A stretch of 34,407 nucleotides of DNA from Desulfurococcales archaeon. GTDB taxonomy: Archaea; Thermoproteota; Thermoprotei_A; Sulfolobales; AG1. The stretch's first letter is position 1. Each line of letters starts with the position of its first letter. The stretch lies in contig WANO01000010.1 of the NCBI GenBank assembly GCA_015521765.1, positions 1-34,407 on the forward strand. The letters run 5' to 3'. The translations under genes and the position numbers were made by a program. Shown here in pieces: positions 24,470 through 32,499 of this stretch. The notes under the pieces are model-generated. The model was not told the DNA's origin, did no database searches, and saw only the letters and a list, made by a program, of their open reading frames with translations.

Positions 24470-24886
24470 ATGATTGTCATAGAGGTTGAAGGATCAATAG
24501 ACGAAAAAACAACCCAAGCACTAAGGAACGCGGTGCTAGCGGCTAGAATCCTTAGAAAGATATATGGCATAGAAGCTATCGCCTACTCATCGCCAAACCT
24601 ATTTAGCCTGACATCCAGCATAGAGCTCCTACAGGGTTCGGAGCCCATAACCATAAGAATAAACAATAAAGCAATAAGCGTCGATAGACCTCCAGATCCC
24701 CACGTGATTGTGGAGTGGGCCTTAAAGATCGATGAAGTTAAATCCAGTCAGGAAGCGGGGAGGATCGGTGCGGGTCCCGGAAGCGATAGATCTATGTTTG
24801 GAGCTGTAGAGGTGCATTCCGGTAACGGGATCGTGAGGGGTCCCCTAAACCCATTAAGATCTCTTTCAGCTCTACATTCGATCTAG
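24470..24886 (+). CDS. Unknown 138-residue protein
   Basis: I do not recognise this protein. The N-terminal 90 residues (MIVIEVEGSIDEKTTQALRN onward) look like a compact alpha/beta domain. The last 45 residues are glycine- and serine-rich and probably disordered. The ATG at 24470 lies about 31 bases after the centre of TAATAAAA, so the transcript may be nearly leaderless. It is divergent from the 87-residue gene, and a T-rich tract (24960-24968) follows it. Function unknown. Confidence 0.5.
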   Translation: MIVIEVEGSIDEKTTQALRNAVLAARILRKIYGIEAIAYSSPNLFSLTSSIELLQGSEPITIRINNKAISVDRPPDPHVIVEWALKIDEVKSSQEAGRIGAGPGSDRSMFGAVEVHSGNGIVRGPLNPLRSLSALHSI

Positions 24887-24954
24887 ATCCGAGTAAGTGA
24901 TTAGTGAAGCCTCCACAGCGTGAGTATCCGCTATCTAGTGGAACAGGTGTTTCC

Positions 24955-24968
24955 CGATTGTTTTTTAA
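24955..24968 (+). terminator. T-tract terminator before mocA
   Basis: CCGATTGTTTTTTAA contains a T6 run about 70 bases after the stop of the 138-residue gene, in the 118-base gap before the next gene. No hairpin is visible. Confidence 0.35.
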
Positions 24969-25004
24969 TTCTCTAACTAAAGTTTATTCTACGGTACCCC
25001 ATTA

Positions 25005-25631
25005 ATGAGTAGAGATAGAAAGAATATATGCGCCATAGTTCTCGCTGCAGGATCAAGCAGCAGGTTTGGCAGGAACAAGCTTCTTATCGAGCTCGACAGT
25101 AAGCCTATTATAGCTCTTGTTGTTGAGAGGCTTCTGGATCTCGATCTCTCTAAAATAGTCGTTGTTACTGGTCACTACCATAGAGAGGTTGTAGATGCTC
25201 TTAAAGGCTATGGTTCTTCCCTAGAGATCGTATATAACGAGAACTACATTGAGGGGTTGAGCACTTCGATTAAGGCTGGTATATCAGCCTGTGGTGATGT
25301 GGATGGTTATCTCTTTATGCTTGGTGATCAGCCTCTCGTGTGTGGCTCTACTATAGGTAAGTTGATTGATGTCTTTGTCTCGTCTGGGAAGGCGATAGTT
25401 ATCCCCATGTATAGGGGGAACAGGGGTAATCCTGTGTTGGTTAGTTCGAGGCTCAAAAAGGATCTTCTAGATATCTCGGGTGACGTGGGGGCTAGAGCTA
25501 TATTTGATAGGTATCTTGGTGAGATTGTTTATGTGGAGACAATGGATCCTGGGGTTGTTGTTGATGTGGATACGCCTGAGGATCTAGATAGGGTGAGGCG
25601 CCTGCTAGATAATAAATATATTAGGTGCTAA
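25005..25631 (+). CDS. MocA-type molybdenum cofactor cytidylyltransferase-like NTP transferase
   Basis: 208 residues of the MobA/MocA nucleotidyltransferase family. The nucleotide-binding loop is LAAGSSSRFGRNKLL (13-27) and the metal-binding motif is MLGDQP. MYRGNRGNPVLVS and VVDVDTPEDLDRV near the end match MocA rather than sugar nucleotidyltransferases. MocA adds CMP to molybdopterin, making the cofactor used by xanthine dehydrogenase/CO dehydrogenase-type enzymes. The ATG at 25005 lacks a ribosome site and is close to an AT-rich promoter element, so a leaderless transcript is likely. No molybdoenzyme gene is adjacent; the oxyanion-type permease at 2472 is a loose thematic link. Confidence 0.8.
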   Translation: MSRDRKNICAIVLAAGSSSRFGRNKLLIELDSKPIIALVVERLLDLDLSKIVVVTGHYHREVVDALKGYGSSLEIVYNENYIEGLSTSIKAGISACGDVDGYLFMLGDQPLVCGSTIGKLIDVFVSSGKAIVIPMYRGNRGNPVLVSSRLKKDLLDISGDVGARAIFDRYLGEIVYVETMDPGVVVDVDTPEDLDRVRRLLDNKYIRC

Positions 25632-25708
25632 CCGCTAGTATTGTTTTGGATGCTGAACCTGTTGTTTTATATTATAGTAGCCATTTATTAGCTCTATAGA
25701 CCTATCTA

Positions 25709-25727
25709 TATATAGGTTACCTATATA
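25709..25727. promoter_or_regulatory. 19-bp perfect palindrome upstream of the MFS gene (operator 1)
   Basis: TATATAGGTTACCTATATA is perfectly symmetrical around the T at 25718. It lies just upstream of the probable TATA box. Size and symmetry fit a dimeric repressor or activator site. Confidence 0.55.
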
Positions 25728-25730
25728 CAT

Positions 25731-25739
25731 GTTTATAAG
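25731..25739 (+). promoter_or_regulatory. Probable TATA box of the MFS gene
   Basis: GTTTATAAG lies between the palindromes at 25709 and 25735 and partly overlaps the second. The predicted start near 25760 leaves a leader of about 30 bases with GGGTGATT before the TTG at 25790. Confidence 0.45.
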
Positions 25740-25747
25740 TTACCTAT
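25735..25747. promoter_or_regulatory. Second operator-like palindrome (12 of 13 bases match operator 1 core)
   Basis: ATAAGTTACCTAT differs from the core ATAGGTTACCTAT of operator 1 at one position. The centres are 23 bases apart, about two helical turns, and it overlaps the TATA box. Confidence 0.5.
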
Positions 25748-25756
25748 TGAATTTAG

Positions 25757-25772
25757 ACAGGTTAAAACCTGT
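25757..25772. promoter_or_regulatory. Third operator-like palindrome near the MFS transcription start
   Basis: ACAGGTTAAAACCTGT has 7-base arms (ACAGGTT/AACCTGT) around AA. The AGGTT/AACCT core is shared with operator 1 at altered spacing. It falls at the predicted transcription start. Confidence 0.45.
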
Positions 25773-25789
25773 AGACGGGTGATTAAACC

Positions 25790-27121
25790 TTGGATATAGG
25801 AAAAGCGCTAGATAACGCTAGGTGGGGTCCCACACACTGGAGATACTTTACAATCTTCTCAGCAAACTTCTTTCTGGATGGAGTACTCTACTCCATAGCT
25901 CCACTAATACTCTATCTCATTGTTCCAAGGGAGTATGGGCTGCTGGTAGCCTCAATATCTAGTTTGGCCTTCGTTACGGGAACGCTTATTTTCGGTAAGC
26001 TCGCCGATATTTACGGAAGGAGATTCATATTTCTGCTTTCCCTAGTTATAGAGCTCTTCTCCGCAGCTCTATTGATCATGCTATATAGGGATATCGTCGC
26101 GGTAACAATCCTCGTATCGCTAATAAACTTCGGTATTGGCGGAGAGTTCGGCGCGTCCTACGCAGCTATGGCTGAGATAACCCCTTCGAGGCACAGGGGT
26201 AAGGTTATGATGCTGACCACAAATTTCTGGAATATTGGTGCAGCAGTTATAGCCGCTATATCTCTAGCTGTTGTAAGGATATCAGACGATATAGATTTCC
26301 AGATTAGGGCTATACTGCTTAGCGCCTTGGCTATGATTTTTCTGGTGGCTTTAACGCGTTTCTTTCTCCCTGAATCGCCTAGGTGGCTAATCGTTAGGGG
26401 TAGGGTTGGTGAGGCCAGGACCATGTTGAAGCGGCTTCTAATGGATGAACCGGGATCGATTAGTGAATCCGGCTCAGGCATTGGGGATCGTGGGCTTGAG
26501 TCTAGGCTCGCTTCTGCAGGATTGATCCATACGCTCAGAAAATACAGCTTCAGGGTAGTTGTACTGGCTATAGCACAGATCACCCAGCTACTCACATACA
26601 TAATGATTGCTTACTACACCCCCTACGCTCAGGGCTTCAAATACGGCATAGAGTCTGCACCCCTCATTATTCTAGCCGCCAATACAGGTGCGTCCATCGG
26701 GGCTTTTATCCTGGCCCCGCTAATAGATAAGACAAGAAGACTATCTCTATCAGCAGCATTTGCTGGTGGGCTAGCGACATCTATAGTGATACTGCTTATC
26801 CACAACACGCTATCTCTATCCCTACCTGTGTTTCTGGCTGTTGTTCTAGTGAATATGGTGTTTTCGGAGTGGGCCTGGGGGAGCCTTGTGGTTTTGGAGG
26901 GGGAGCTCTTTCCAACAAGCGTTAGGGCGTCTGTGGTTGGGTTAATAAATACATTATCGGGGCTCTCCAGCTTCGCTATACTGTATATAGCCATATACAT
27001 ATCCGCACCGCTATTCCTGGCTATCGCAACAGCTCTATGGGGTTTGGGCTTTCTGGCGGCTCTTGCCTGGCGAGTTAGGGGTATAGAGACGGCGAGCAGA
27101 TCTGTCGATGAGGTTGTGTGA
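25790..27121 (+). CDS. MFS transporter (sugar/organic-anion type)
   Basis: A 443-residue membrane protein with about 12 segments. Motif A is GKLADIYGRRF (69-79), and the second-half partner region reads APLIDKTRRL. GGEFGASYAAMAEITPSRHR and FLPESPRWLIVRGR between segments 4-5 and 6-7 are characteristic of the sugar/aromatic-acid MFS groups. The TTG start follows GGGTGATT. Substrate is not predictable. The gene is monocistronic to judge from gaps, and its promoter is unusually rich in palindromes (25709-25772), so it is probably tightly controlled by a dedicated regulator not encoded next to it. Confidence 0.88.
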   Translation: MDIGKALDNARWGPTHWRYFTIFSANFFLDGVLYSIAPLILYLIVPREYGLLVASISSLAFVTGTLIFGKLADIYGRRFIFLLSLVIELFSAALLIMLYRDIVAVTILVSLINFGIGGEFGASYAAMAEITPSRHRGKVMMLTTNFWNIGAAVIAAISLAVVRISDDIDFQIRAILLSALAMIFLVALTRFFLPESPRWLIVRGRVGEARTMLKRLLMDEPGSISESGSGIGDRGLESRLASAGLIHTLRKYSFRVVVLAIAQITQLLTYIMIAYYTPYAQGFKYGIESAPLIILAANTGASIGAFILAPLIDKTRRLSLSAAFAGGLATSIVILLIHNTLSLSLPVFLAVVLVNMVFSEWAWGSLVVLEGELFPTSVRASVVGLINTLSGLSSFAILYIAIYISAPLFLAIATALWGLGFLAALAWRVRGIETASRSVDEVV

Positions 27122-27178
27122 TTGCTATCTATGAAACAATTATATGCTCTCTAGATATTGATATTGATATGGATAGCT

Positions 27179-27697
27179 TTGAGTGAAACACCTATACCAT
27201 CTAGATACACTATAGTTAGGGAGGAATTCATACTCAACTCATCACTACTAACCGCGAGGAGGCGCGGAGGCTTTGGCGTAGGTGAGGACGAAACGGTTAG
27301 CCAGCCCGGTGGGATGGAGTACGATCCTTTTCTGGTTCTAGTTGCTGTATTGATCGTGTTTCTCGTCGCCTTGCTCATCATATTCACTATATCTGTTTCT
27401 AGAGCCGCAGGGTCTGTATCTAGACCTATATATAGCTATAGTGGCATTGCTGAACGAAGCTCCCGAAATGATGGTTTGACGTATAGCTATGAGGGTGTAA
27501 AGAGGGTTTTAAGGGACCTCATGATGCTTGTTCGCAAGAGAAATAGATGTGTCCACTGTACAGCTAGAGAGGTTTCTAGGTATCTAGCCGGGTTATCCAC
27601 GGATCATATCAGGCTGTATGAGGATATAGTTTATGGCGATAGAAACATTGAGAAGGCCCGTAGCCTTGTTGAGTTCTTGAGGAGGTTGGTGGGTTGA
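27179..27697 (+). CDS. Membrane protein with a DUF4129-like C-terminal domain
   Basis: About 172 residues: a soluble N-terminal stretch, one strong membrane segment (about 50-73: FLVLVAVLIVFLVALLIIF) and a cytoplasmic domain. The C-terminal domain (VLRDLMMLVRKRNRCVHCTA, then REVSRYLAG and LYEDIVYG) matches DUF4129, which accompanies MoxR/DUF58 operons in bacteria and archaea. TTG 27179 is preferred; a TTG at 27158 lies near the predicted transcription start (TATATG, 27141-27146). The stop overlaps the next start in TTGA. Likely a component of a membrane-associated MoxR ATPase system. Confidence 0.7.
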   Translation: MSETPIPSRYTIVREEFILNSSLLTARRRGGFGVGEDETVSQPGGMEYDPFLVLVAVLIVFLVALLIIFTISVSRAAGSVSRPIYSYSGIAERSSRNDGLTYSYEGVKRVLRDLMMLVRKRNRCVHCTAREVSRYLAGLSTDHIRLYEDIVYGDRNIEKARSLVEFLRRLVG

Positions 27698-28647
27698 GAA
27701 TCTCTGTTGTTGTGGCTTTAGTTATTCTTTTCCTTATTATTGTTGGTAGTAAAGATCTTGCTATTCCACTGCTGTATAGGTATGATCCCCCGTCCATATA
27801 TAATCCCGGCAGTGGTGGTTATTCGGAATTTTATTCGCTGGTGAGGAGGGAGTTCCCGAATATTGAGGTTGTTTTCGATCTTAGAGACATTGTTGATTAT
27901 AGAAGCGATAGATGGCTGCTTATTATTGCTAGTCCTGATGAGCCTGTGGATCCTAGGTTTAGCGAGGTTCTGGCTAGATGGATAGCTAGGGGCGGTATCG
28001 CTGTAGTTCTTGATGAGGTTGGTACCGTTAATTCTTTGCTTGAGTACTATGGTATCGCTGTATCTGGTATAGAGAGGGATGTTAGGATCGTGGAGTGCAG
28101 GATCAGCAATGGGTCCTACTCCGTGGTTTTCAATATATATTCCATCATTAGATTTATTGAGAGGAGGGGCTTTGAATACGATGTTGTATGTAGGTATGGG
28201 ATCTATCCATTAGGGGTTTCGATTCGTGTTGGTGACGGGGTGCTCTATGTATTTTCTGATTCGAGCCTGTTTATAAATAGTAATGTTGGCGATATTATGG
28301 AGCTCCACTTATCACTTTTAAGGGATATATCTGGTGATAGGGGTCTGCTGATTTTTGAGGGTGGCAGGAGCTACGTGTATCTGCATACGAGATGGCTTCT
28401 TTCTGGCCTCATGCTCTTTATTGCTGTATCTAAGCTTATGGTTGATCGTGTTCTCGCTAGCGATCTCTTTATAAAAACCCTTATAGTATCGATCGTTTCA
28501 CTAGTGTTTATCGCCTACTATATTAATCCCCTTAGCATTGAACGTATAGTAGGTTTGAGGAGAGGCGGTAAGCTGGATATCCGTGACCAGATCAGATCTA
28601 TTGAGAGGGGTGTTGAGAGGTGGAGAAGATATCTGAAGAAAAGCTAG
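27694..28647 (+). CDS. DUF4350-like membrane protein
   Basis: 317 residues: an N-terminal anchor (about 3-18), an extracytoplasmic domain (about 20-230) and one or two C-terminal membrane segments (about 232-275) ending in a basic tail. The order and the RWLLIIASPDEPVDPRFSE and GGIAVVLDE motifs fit the DUF4350 family found between DUF4129 and MoxR genes. The TTG at 27694 overlaps the previous stop, and the 3' end overlaps the MoxR gene by 28 bases. Molecular role unknown. Confidence 0.75.
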   Translation: MRISVVVALVILFLIIVGSKDLAIPLLYRYDPPSIYNPGSGGYSEFYSLVRREFPNIEVVFDLRDIVDYRSDRWLLIIASPDEPVDPRFSEVLARWIARGGIAVVLDEVGTVNSLLEYYGIAVSGIERDVRIVECRISNGSYSVVFNIYSIIRFIERRGFEYDVVCRYGIYPLGVSIRVGDGVLYVFSDSSLFINSNVGDIMELHLSLLRDISGDRGLLIFEGGRSYVYLHTRWLLSGLMLFIAVSKLMVDRVLASDLFIKTLIVSIVSLVFIAYYINPLSIERIVGLRRGGKLDIRDQIRSIERGVERWRRYLKKS

Positions 28648-29573
28648 AGATGTTCAAGGATCTATTCACAAGCATAATAGATAACGTCTCTAAGGTGGTT
28701 GTTGGTAAGAGGAAGGAAATCGAGCTGATTCTAGCGTCGATGCTTGCTGATGGCCACATACTTATTGAGGGGGTCCCCGGGGTCGCTAAAACGCTGATAG
28801 CCAGGTCTATAGCGCTGTCTCTCGAGCTAGATTTCAAGAGGGTTCAGGCGACCCCCGATCTTCTTCCAAGCGACTTTATAGGGACCAATATATTCGATCC
28901 TGTTAAGAAGGAGTTTAAATTTGTTAGGGGACCTATATTCACCAATATTCTTTTCGTGGATGAAATCAATAGGGCTCCCCCCAAAACACAGAGTGCTCTG
29001 CTGGAGGCTATGCAGGAGAGGCAGGTGACTGTTGAGGGTGTGACCTATAGGCTTGAGAGGCCCTTCATAGTTATAGCCACAATGAATCCTGTGGAGGTGG
29101 AGGGTACGTTTCCCCTTCCTGAGGCCCAGGTAGATAGGTTTCTCGCTAAGATTACTATTGGCTACCCGGATATCTTTGAGACTGTTGAGATCTTGAAGAG
29201 GATAGATCGTATAATGGATATGAAGATAGATGCTGTAGCGTCGGCTAAAACAGTGCTTGAGGCTATGGAACTTGTTAAGAGGGTTAGGGTTGAGGAGAAT
29301 ATTCTGAAGTACATAGCTATGCTTATACAGGCTATAAGGAATAGCCAGTACGTTAGGCTGGGCCCATCGCCGCGTGGCGCTATAGCCATCTACTACCTGG
29401 CTAGGAGCATAGCCCTGATTAATGGGAGGGACTACGTTATTCCAGACGATATAAAGTATGTTGCTCATTCAGCACTGATCCATAGAGTCTTCCTCAAGGG
29501 TGAGGCTAGATTAACGGGTGTAAGTGTAGATCGAGTAGTATCTGATGCGCTATCCAGTGTTGAGGTTCCATGA
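28620..29573 (+). CDS. MoxR-family AAA+ ATPase
   Basis: A 317-residue cytoplasmic AAA+ ATPase. Walker A is GVPGVAKT (51-58), Walker B ILFVDE (110-115) followed by INRAPPKTQSALLEAMQE, and sensor 1 IATMNPVEVEGTFPLPEAQ. MoxR ATPases act as chaperones that assemble or activate partner proteins, usually together with DUF58 or VWA proteins. The GTG start at 28620 lies inside the end of the DUF4350-like gene and follows a GA-rich tract. The stop overlaps the DUF58 start in ATGA. Confidence 0.93.
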   Translation: MEKISEEKLEMFKDLFTSIIDNVSKVVVGKRKEIELILASMLADGHILIEGVPGVAKTLIARSIALSLELDFKRVQATPDLLPSDFIGTNIFDPVKKEFKFVRGPIFTNILFVDEINRAPPKTQSALLEAMQERQVTVEGVTYRLERPFIVIATMNPVEVEGTFPLPEAQVDRFLAKITIGYPDIFETVEILKRIDRIMDMKIDAVASAKTVLEAMELVKRVRVEENILKYIAMLIQAIRNSQYVRLGPSPRGAIAIYYLARSIALINGRDYVIPDDIKYVAHSALIHRVFLKGEARLTGVSVDRVVSDALSSVEVP

Positions 29574-30796
29574 GGGTTTCCCTCACCGGAACAGTTGTTT
29601 TCGCCTCGTCTCTATTACTCATCCTATACTCCCTATTCTTGGAGTCCCTTCTAGTGTTGGCCGCCGCATTAACTATACTGGTTATTCTCTATCGCGAGAG
29701 AGGGGTCTTGGAGGGTGTGGATATAGATGAATCTACTCTGCGTATTGAGAGGGTGTTGAGGTCTAGGTATATTGAGGAGGGTGGCGAGATCGAGGTTATT
29801 CTGAAGGCAACCAATCTGTCTGATGAGTTCCTCTATAGCGTAGAGATCATGGATTCCACCCCTGCAGGATGTAGAGTGGTTAGGGGGGCCAGCAGAGGCG
29901 TTGTTGGCATCCCTCCGGAGTCGAGTGTTGAGTTCAGGTATGTGATTAGGGTTCTTCATCCCGGTAGGCATGAGTTTGGGGATATAGATGTTAGGGTTAG
30001 GGATCCGTTAGGCTTCTTCTATAAGGAGAACATATATAAGGCCTATGACTTTATCGTTGCATCTCCTAGAAGGCTTCTGGAGTCTCCTGAGATGGGGACC
30101 GTTAGCAGGGTTTCGGGTATCGTTGTTAAGGGTAGATCTCTTAGGGGGAGCTACGACATCTATAATATCAGGGAGTATGTTTCTGGTGATGATTTTAGAA
30201 AGATTCTATGGAAGATCTATGCAAGGACCTCCAGGCTTATGGTTCGCGAGGACTATGGGGAGTCGTATACAAGGACCCTCCTCATAATTGATTCCCATAG
30301 AGATCTCTGGGGGATCAGGGTTAATGGATCCACGCTTATGGAAGATCTGCTGAGGCTCTCGAGAGATGTTATCGAGTATATTTTAAGTAACTATAGCTCA
30401 ATAGACTGTGTAGTATGTGAGGAGCACACGGTCAGGTTTGTTCAGAGTATATCTCCAAGGTCTAAGGAGAAGATCTATAACCTATACATCAACATACCTT
30501 ATCTAGGAGGTTGTGAGACCCCTTCGCTCCTGTATAGGTATGCTAGATCCCTTGTCTCCGAGGGCTCTAGATACGACATATATATAGTGGTCACCACGCC
30601 ATTCAGCATCGTTAGGGCTGACCCCCGGGAGGTTAATGAGACGTTCAATATGATCGGCATTAAGCCCTATGTGGTTATGCCATATAGCGGCTTTAACGCT
30701 GTTCTCTCTAGGAATATAGATCTTTTTGAGATAGTGGATATGATTGGGAGATTGGGTGGTGAGATATTAGTTCATGGCTCTTTTCTAAGGGGATAG
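29570..30796 (+). CDS. DUF58-family protein, MoxR partner
   Basis: 408 residues. Two N-terminal membrane segments (about 8-42), then a beta-rich domain, then the DUF58 signature at about 200-225 (SGDDFRKILWKIYARTSRLM, then VREDY), followed by a VWA-like alpha/beta domain beginning TLLIIDSHRD. In VWA domains that region carries the metal-site DxSxS; here DSHRD lacks it, so metal binding is doubtful. Coupled to MoxR by ATGA. Expected to be the membrane-side target or adaptor of the ATPase. Confidence 0.88.
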   Translation: MRVSLTGTVVFASSLLLILYSLFLESLLVLAAALTILVILYRERGVLEGVDIDESTLRIERVLRSRYIEEGGEIEVILKATNLSDEFLYSVEIMDSTPAGCRVVRGASRGVVGIPPESSVEFRYVIRVLHPGRHEFGDIDVRVRDPLGFFYKENIYKAYDFIVASPRRLLESPEMGTVSRVSGIVVKGRSLRGSYDIYNIREYVSGDDFRKILWKIYARTSRLMVREDYGESYTRTLLIIDSHRDLWGIRVNGSTLMEDLLRLSRDVIEYILSNYSSIDCVVCEEHTVRFVQSISPRSKEKIYNLYINIPYLGGCETPSLLYRYARSLVSEGSRYDIYIVVTTPFSIVRADPREVNETFNMIGIKPYVVMPYSGFNAVLSRNIDLFEIVDMIGRLGGEILVHGSFLRG

Positions 30797-30852
30797 GGAG
30801 GCCATCGATCTATACGGCCTCTATTCTTGCCTCGTCCCTAGCCCTATATATA

Positions 30853-31554
30853 GTGTTCTCTATATCGATAGGTGCGGACCTGCTGGCTGTCGCCTCTACC
30901 TCTATAGTTGTTGCTTTATTTGTTGTTTTGTCTGTAGCTAGATCTAGCGACTATATACCTATATCCTATTACCTGATTATAGTTATCTCTATAGTATTCG
31001 GGTTTAGCCAGCTGGTTATATCTGCTGTTGCCGGCTTGCTGGCGCATGTGTCTATCCAGTATCTATCTACTATAATGCCTAGGGAGTATAGATGGATCAA
31101 GTATAGAGAGATGATATATCTAGCTACCCTCTTCATATTGATCTATCCAGCATCCATCTATGCCGAGTCGATAGCCTTGAATATCGATCCTGGCAGAGCC
31201 TTCTTTCTAGGATCACTGATAGTCTTCGCACTATACATAATGCTTCTGAACGTTGTGAGGCCTCTAGACCTGGATCAGATTGCTGGAACAATACTCGACA
31301 AGATATCTATGAGGAGCCTCATTTCATTTATAGAGGGCACCGGTAAAATCTCAATCATAGGGTTAGTGTTCTATCTGATCTTCGTTGAAGGAGATCTTAT
31401 TTTTCTGGCGGCGATACTGCCCATAGTATTTGTGCTGTATAGGGCTATATCTTCACGGGAGAGGTCCCTGGATAAATACGGATTCTACACGCCAATAATC
31501 AAGCTAGCTTTAGTGATGGCGGTTATCGCTTCATATATATTCATAGCTTACTAA
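30853..31554 (+). CDS. Multi-pass membrane protein ending the MoxR operon
   Basis: At least 233 residues with about seven membrane segments and little hydrophilic sequence. I do not recognise the family. The only standard start is GTG 30853, which has no ribosome site. The same frame is open back to about 30757 and would add another hydrophobic stretch (ASILASSLALYIVFSISIGA). A GGGAGG at 30796-30801 stands six bases before an in-frame ATC (30808). The real start may therefore be non-standard and earlier. Position suggests it is the membrane platform of the MoxR/DUF58 system. Confidence 0.65.
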   Translation: MFSISIGADLLAVASTSIVVALFVVLSVARSSDYIPISYYLIIVISIVFGFSQLVISAVAGLLAHVSIQYLSTIMPREYRWIKYREMIYLATLFILIYPASIYAESIALNIDPGRAFFLGSLIVFALYIMLLNVVRPLDLDQIAGTILDKISMRSLISFIEGTGKISIIGLVFYLIFVEGDLIFLAAILPIVFVLYRAISSRERSLDKYGFYTPIIKLALVMAVIASYIFIAY

Positions 31555-31599
31555 CCTATCCAAGCCTCTCTGGATATAGGATGCTGATATGGATCTCTT

Positions 31600-31908
31600 T
31601 CAGTATCTTTTAGGTTTTGGTGATCTAGAAATATATATTCTAGCCCTATATACACCGTCACTTACAGTTATGTGGTGTTTTCCACGATAAACCCTCAGCC
31701 TCCTTCTTCTAGCTTCATCAACCACCCTTTCAGGATCTCTGCATTCAAACTCCACATACGGTGGGTGGTAATCAATCTTCAAGAGATCCCCCGCATCTAC
31801 CGCTTCTCTAGTATAGCCTGTAGGCACACACATGTCGAGCAGAAAACCCATGTATCCTGGTATGGCGATTCCACGAACTAGCCTTATAAGCCTAGAATCT
31901 CTATGCAT
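31600..31908 (-). CDS. Small unknown protein paired with a nucleotidyltransferase
   Basis: 102 residues, basic, no membrane segment. I do not recognise it. It contains GIAIPGYMGFLLDMCVPTGY, a central acidic strand and an Arg-rich C-terminal half (DEARRRRLRVYRGKHH). The ATG at 31908 is preceded by AGGTAG and lies two bases after the stop of the nucleotidyltransferase gene, so the pair is co-translated. Two-gene modules of this nucleotidyltransferase type are often toxin-antitoxin or abortive-infection systems, which makes it a candidate partner; this is inference. Confidence 0.6.
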   Translation of the reverse strand: MHRDSRLIRLVRGIAIPGYMGFLLDMCVPTGYTREAVDAGDLLKIDYHPPYVEFECRDPERVVDEARRRRLRVYRGKHHITVSDGVYRARIYISRSPKPKRY

Positions 31909-31910
31909 AT

Positions 31911-32471
31911 CTACCTCAACCCGAGTCTACTAACGATCCTATCTAATCTCTTATCTAGACCAGCCTGTCGAGCCCTTCTATATAGATAGTCCCTGTCTAG
32001 GAAACCCCATGCTTGGTGAATTATCCTTTTGAGGTCATCTATGTCTTTCCTTTCACCTGACATGAGCTTAAGAATTATAAGATCCTCTAAGGAGGGAACA
32101 AACAGATTCTCATATATTCTTCTGGATCTTTCAATAAATTCATGGTCTAAAGTTATGGGGGCGTAATTTATATCTACATGTATATCGTTATCAACAAGAA
32201 AACCCCACTTCCTCCACTGAACCTTGAATCCCCTGTTTCTAAGTGTTCTCGTGATCCTATCACGAATTTCCTGTGTGAATGGCTTATCTATGGTTATATC
32301 CCAATCCTGTGTTTCCCTTCCAATGTCTATATTATGTATAGCTATACTTCTTGCCCCTATTAGGAAGACTCTTACGTTAAGCATATTTAGTAGCTTTATA
32401 ATCTCTAGAAGGGTTGGATGGATAAAATCGTGATACCCTTCTCGGCTCTCCGTGCGTCTTGTTTGGAGCAT
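31911..32471 (-). CDS. Nucleotidyltransferase-fold protein (MNT/AbiEii-like)
   Basis: 186 residues of the polymerase-beta-like nucleotidyltransferase superfamily. The core is FLIGARSIAIHN (37-48) with the metal ligands D56 and D58 in TQDWDIT and a third acidic D100 in HVDINY. The typical closing segment is SLEDLIILKLMSGERKDIDD (127-146). This pattern is shared by AbiEii/DUF6036-type enzymes that transfer nucleotides to RNA or protein. The ATG at 32471 is very close to CATATAAAA, but a better placed TATA-like AATAAATAG lies further up (near 32489-32497). It comes 28 bases after the M32 peptidase gene on the same strand. Target unknown. Confidence 0.82.
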   Translation of the reverse strand: MLQTRRTESREGYHDFIHPTLLEIIKLLNMLNVRVFLIGARSIAIHNIDIGRETQDWDITIDKPFTQEIRDRITRTLRNRGFKVQWRKWGFLVDNDIHVDINYAPITLDHEFIERSRRIYENLFVPSLEDLIILKLMSGERKDIDDLKRIIHQAWGFLDRDYLYRRARQAGLDKRLDRIVSRLGLR

Positions 32472-32499
32472 TTTTATATGGCCTTTATCTATTTATTCT

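Noticed and set aside
28827-29468. 213-residue minus-strand frame
   Set aside because: Antisense to the MoxR ATPase gene, which has intact catalytic motifs.
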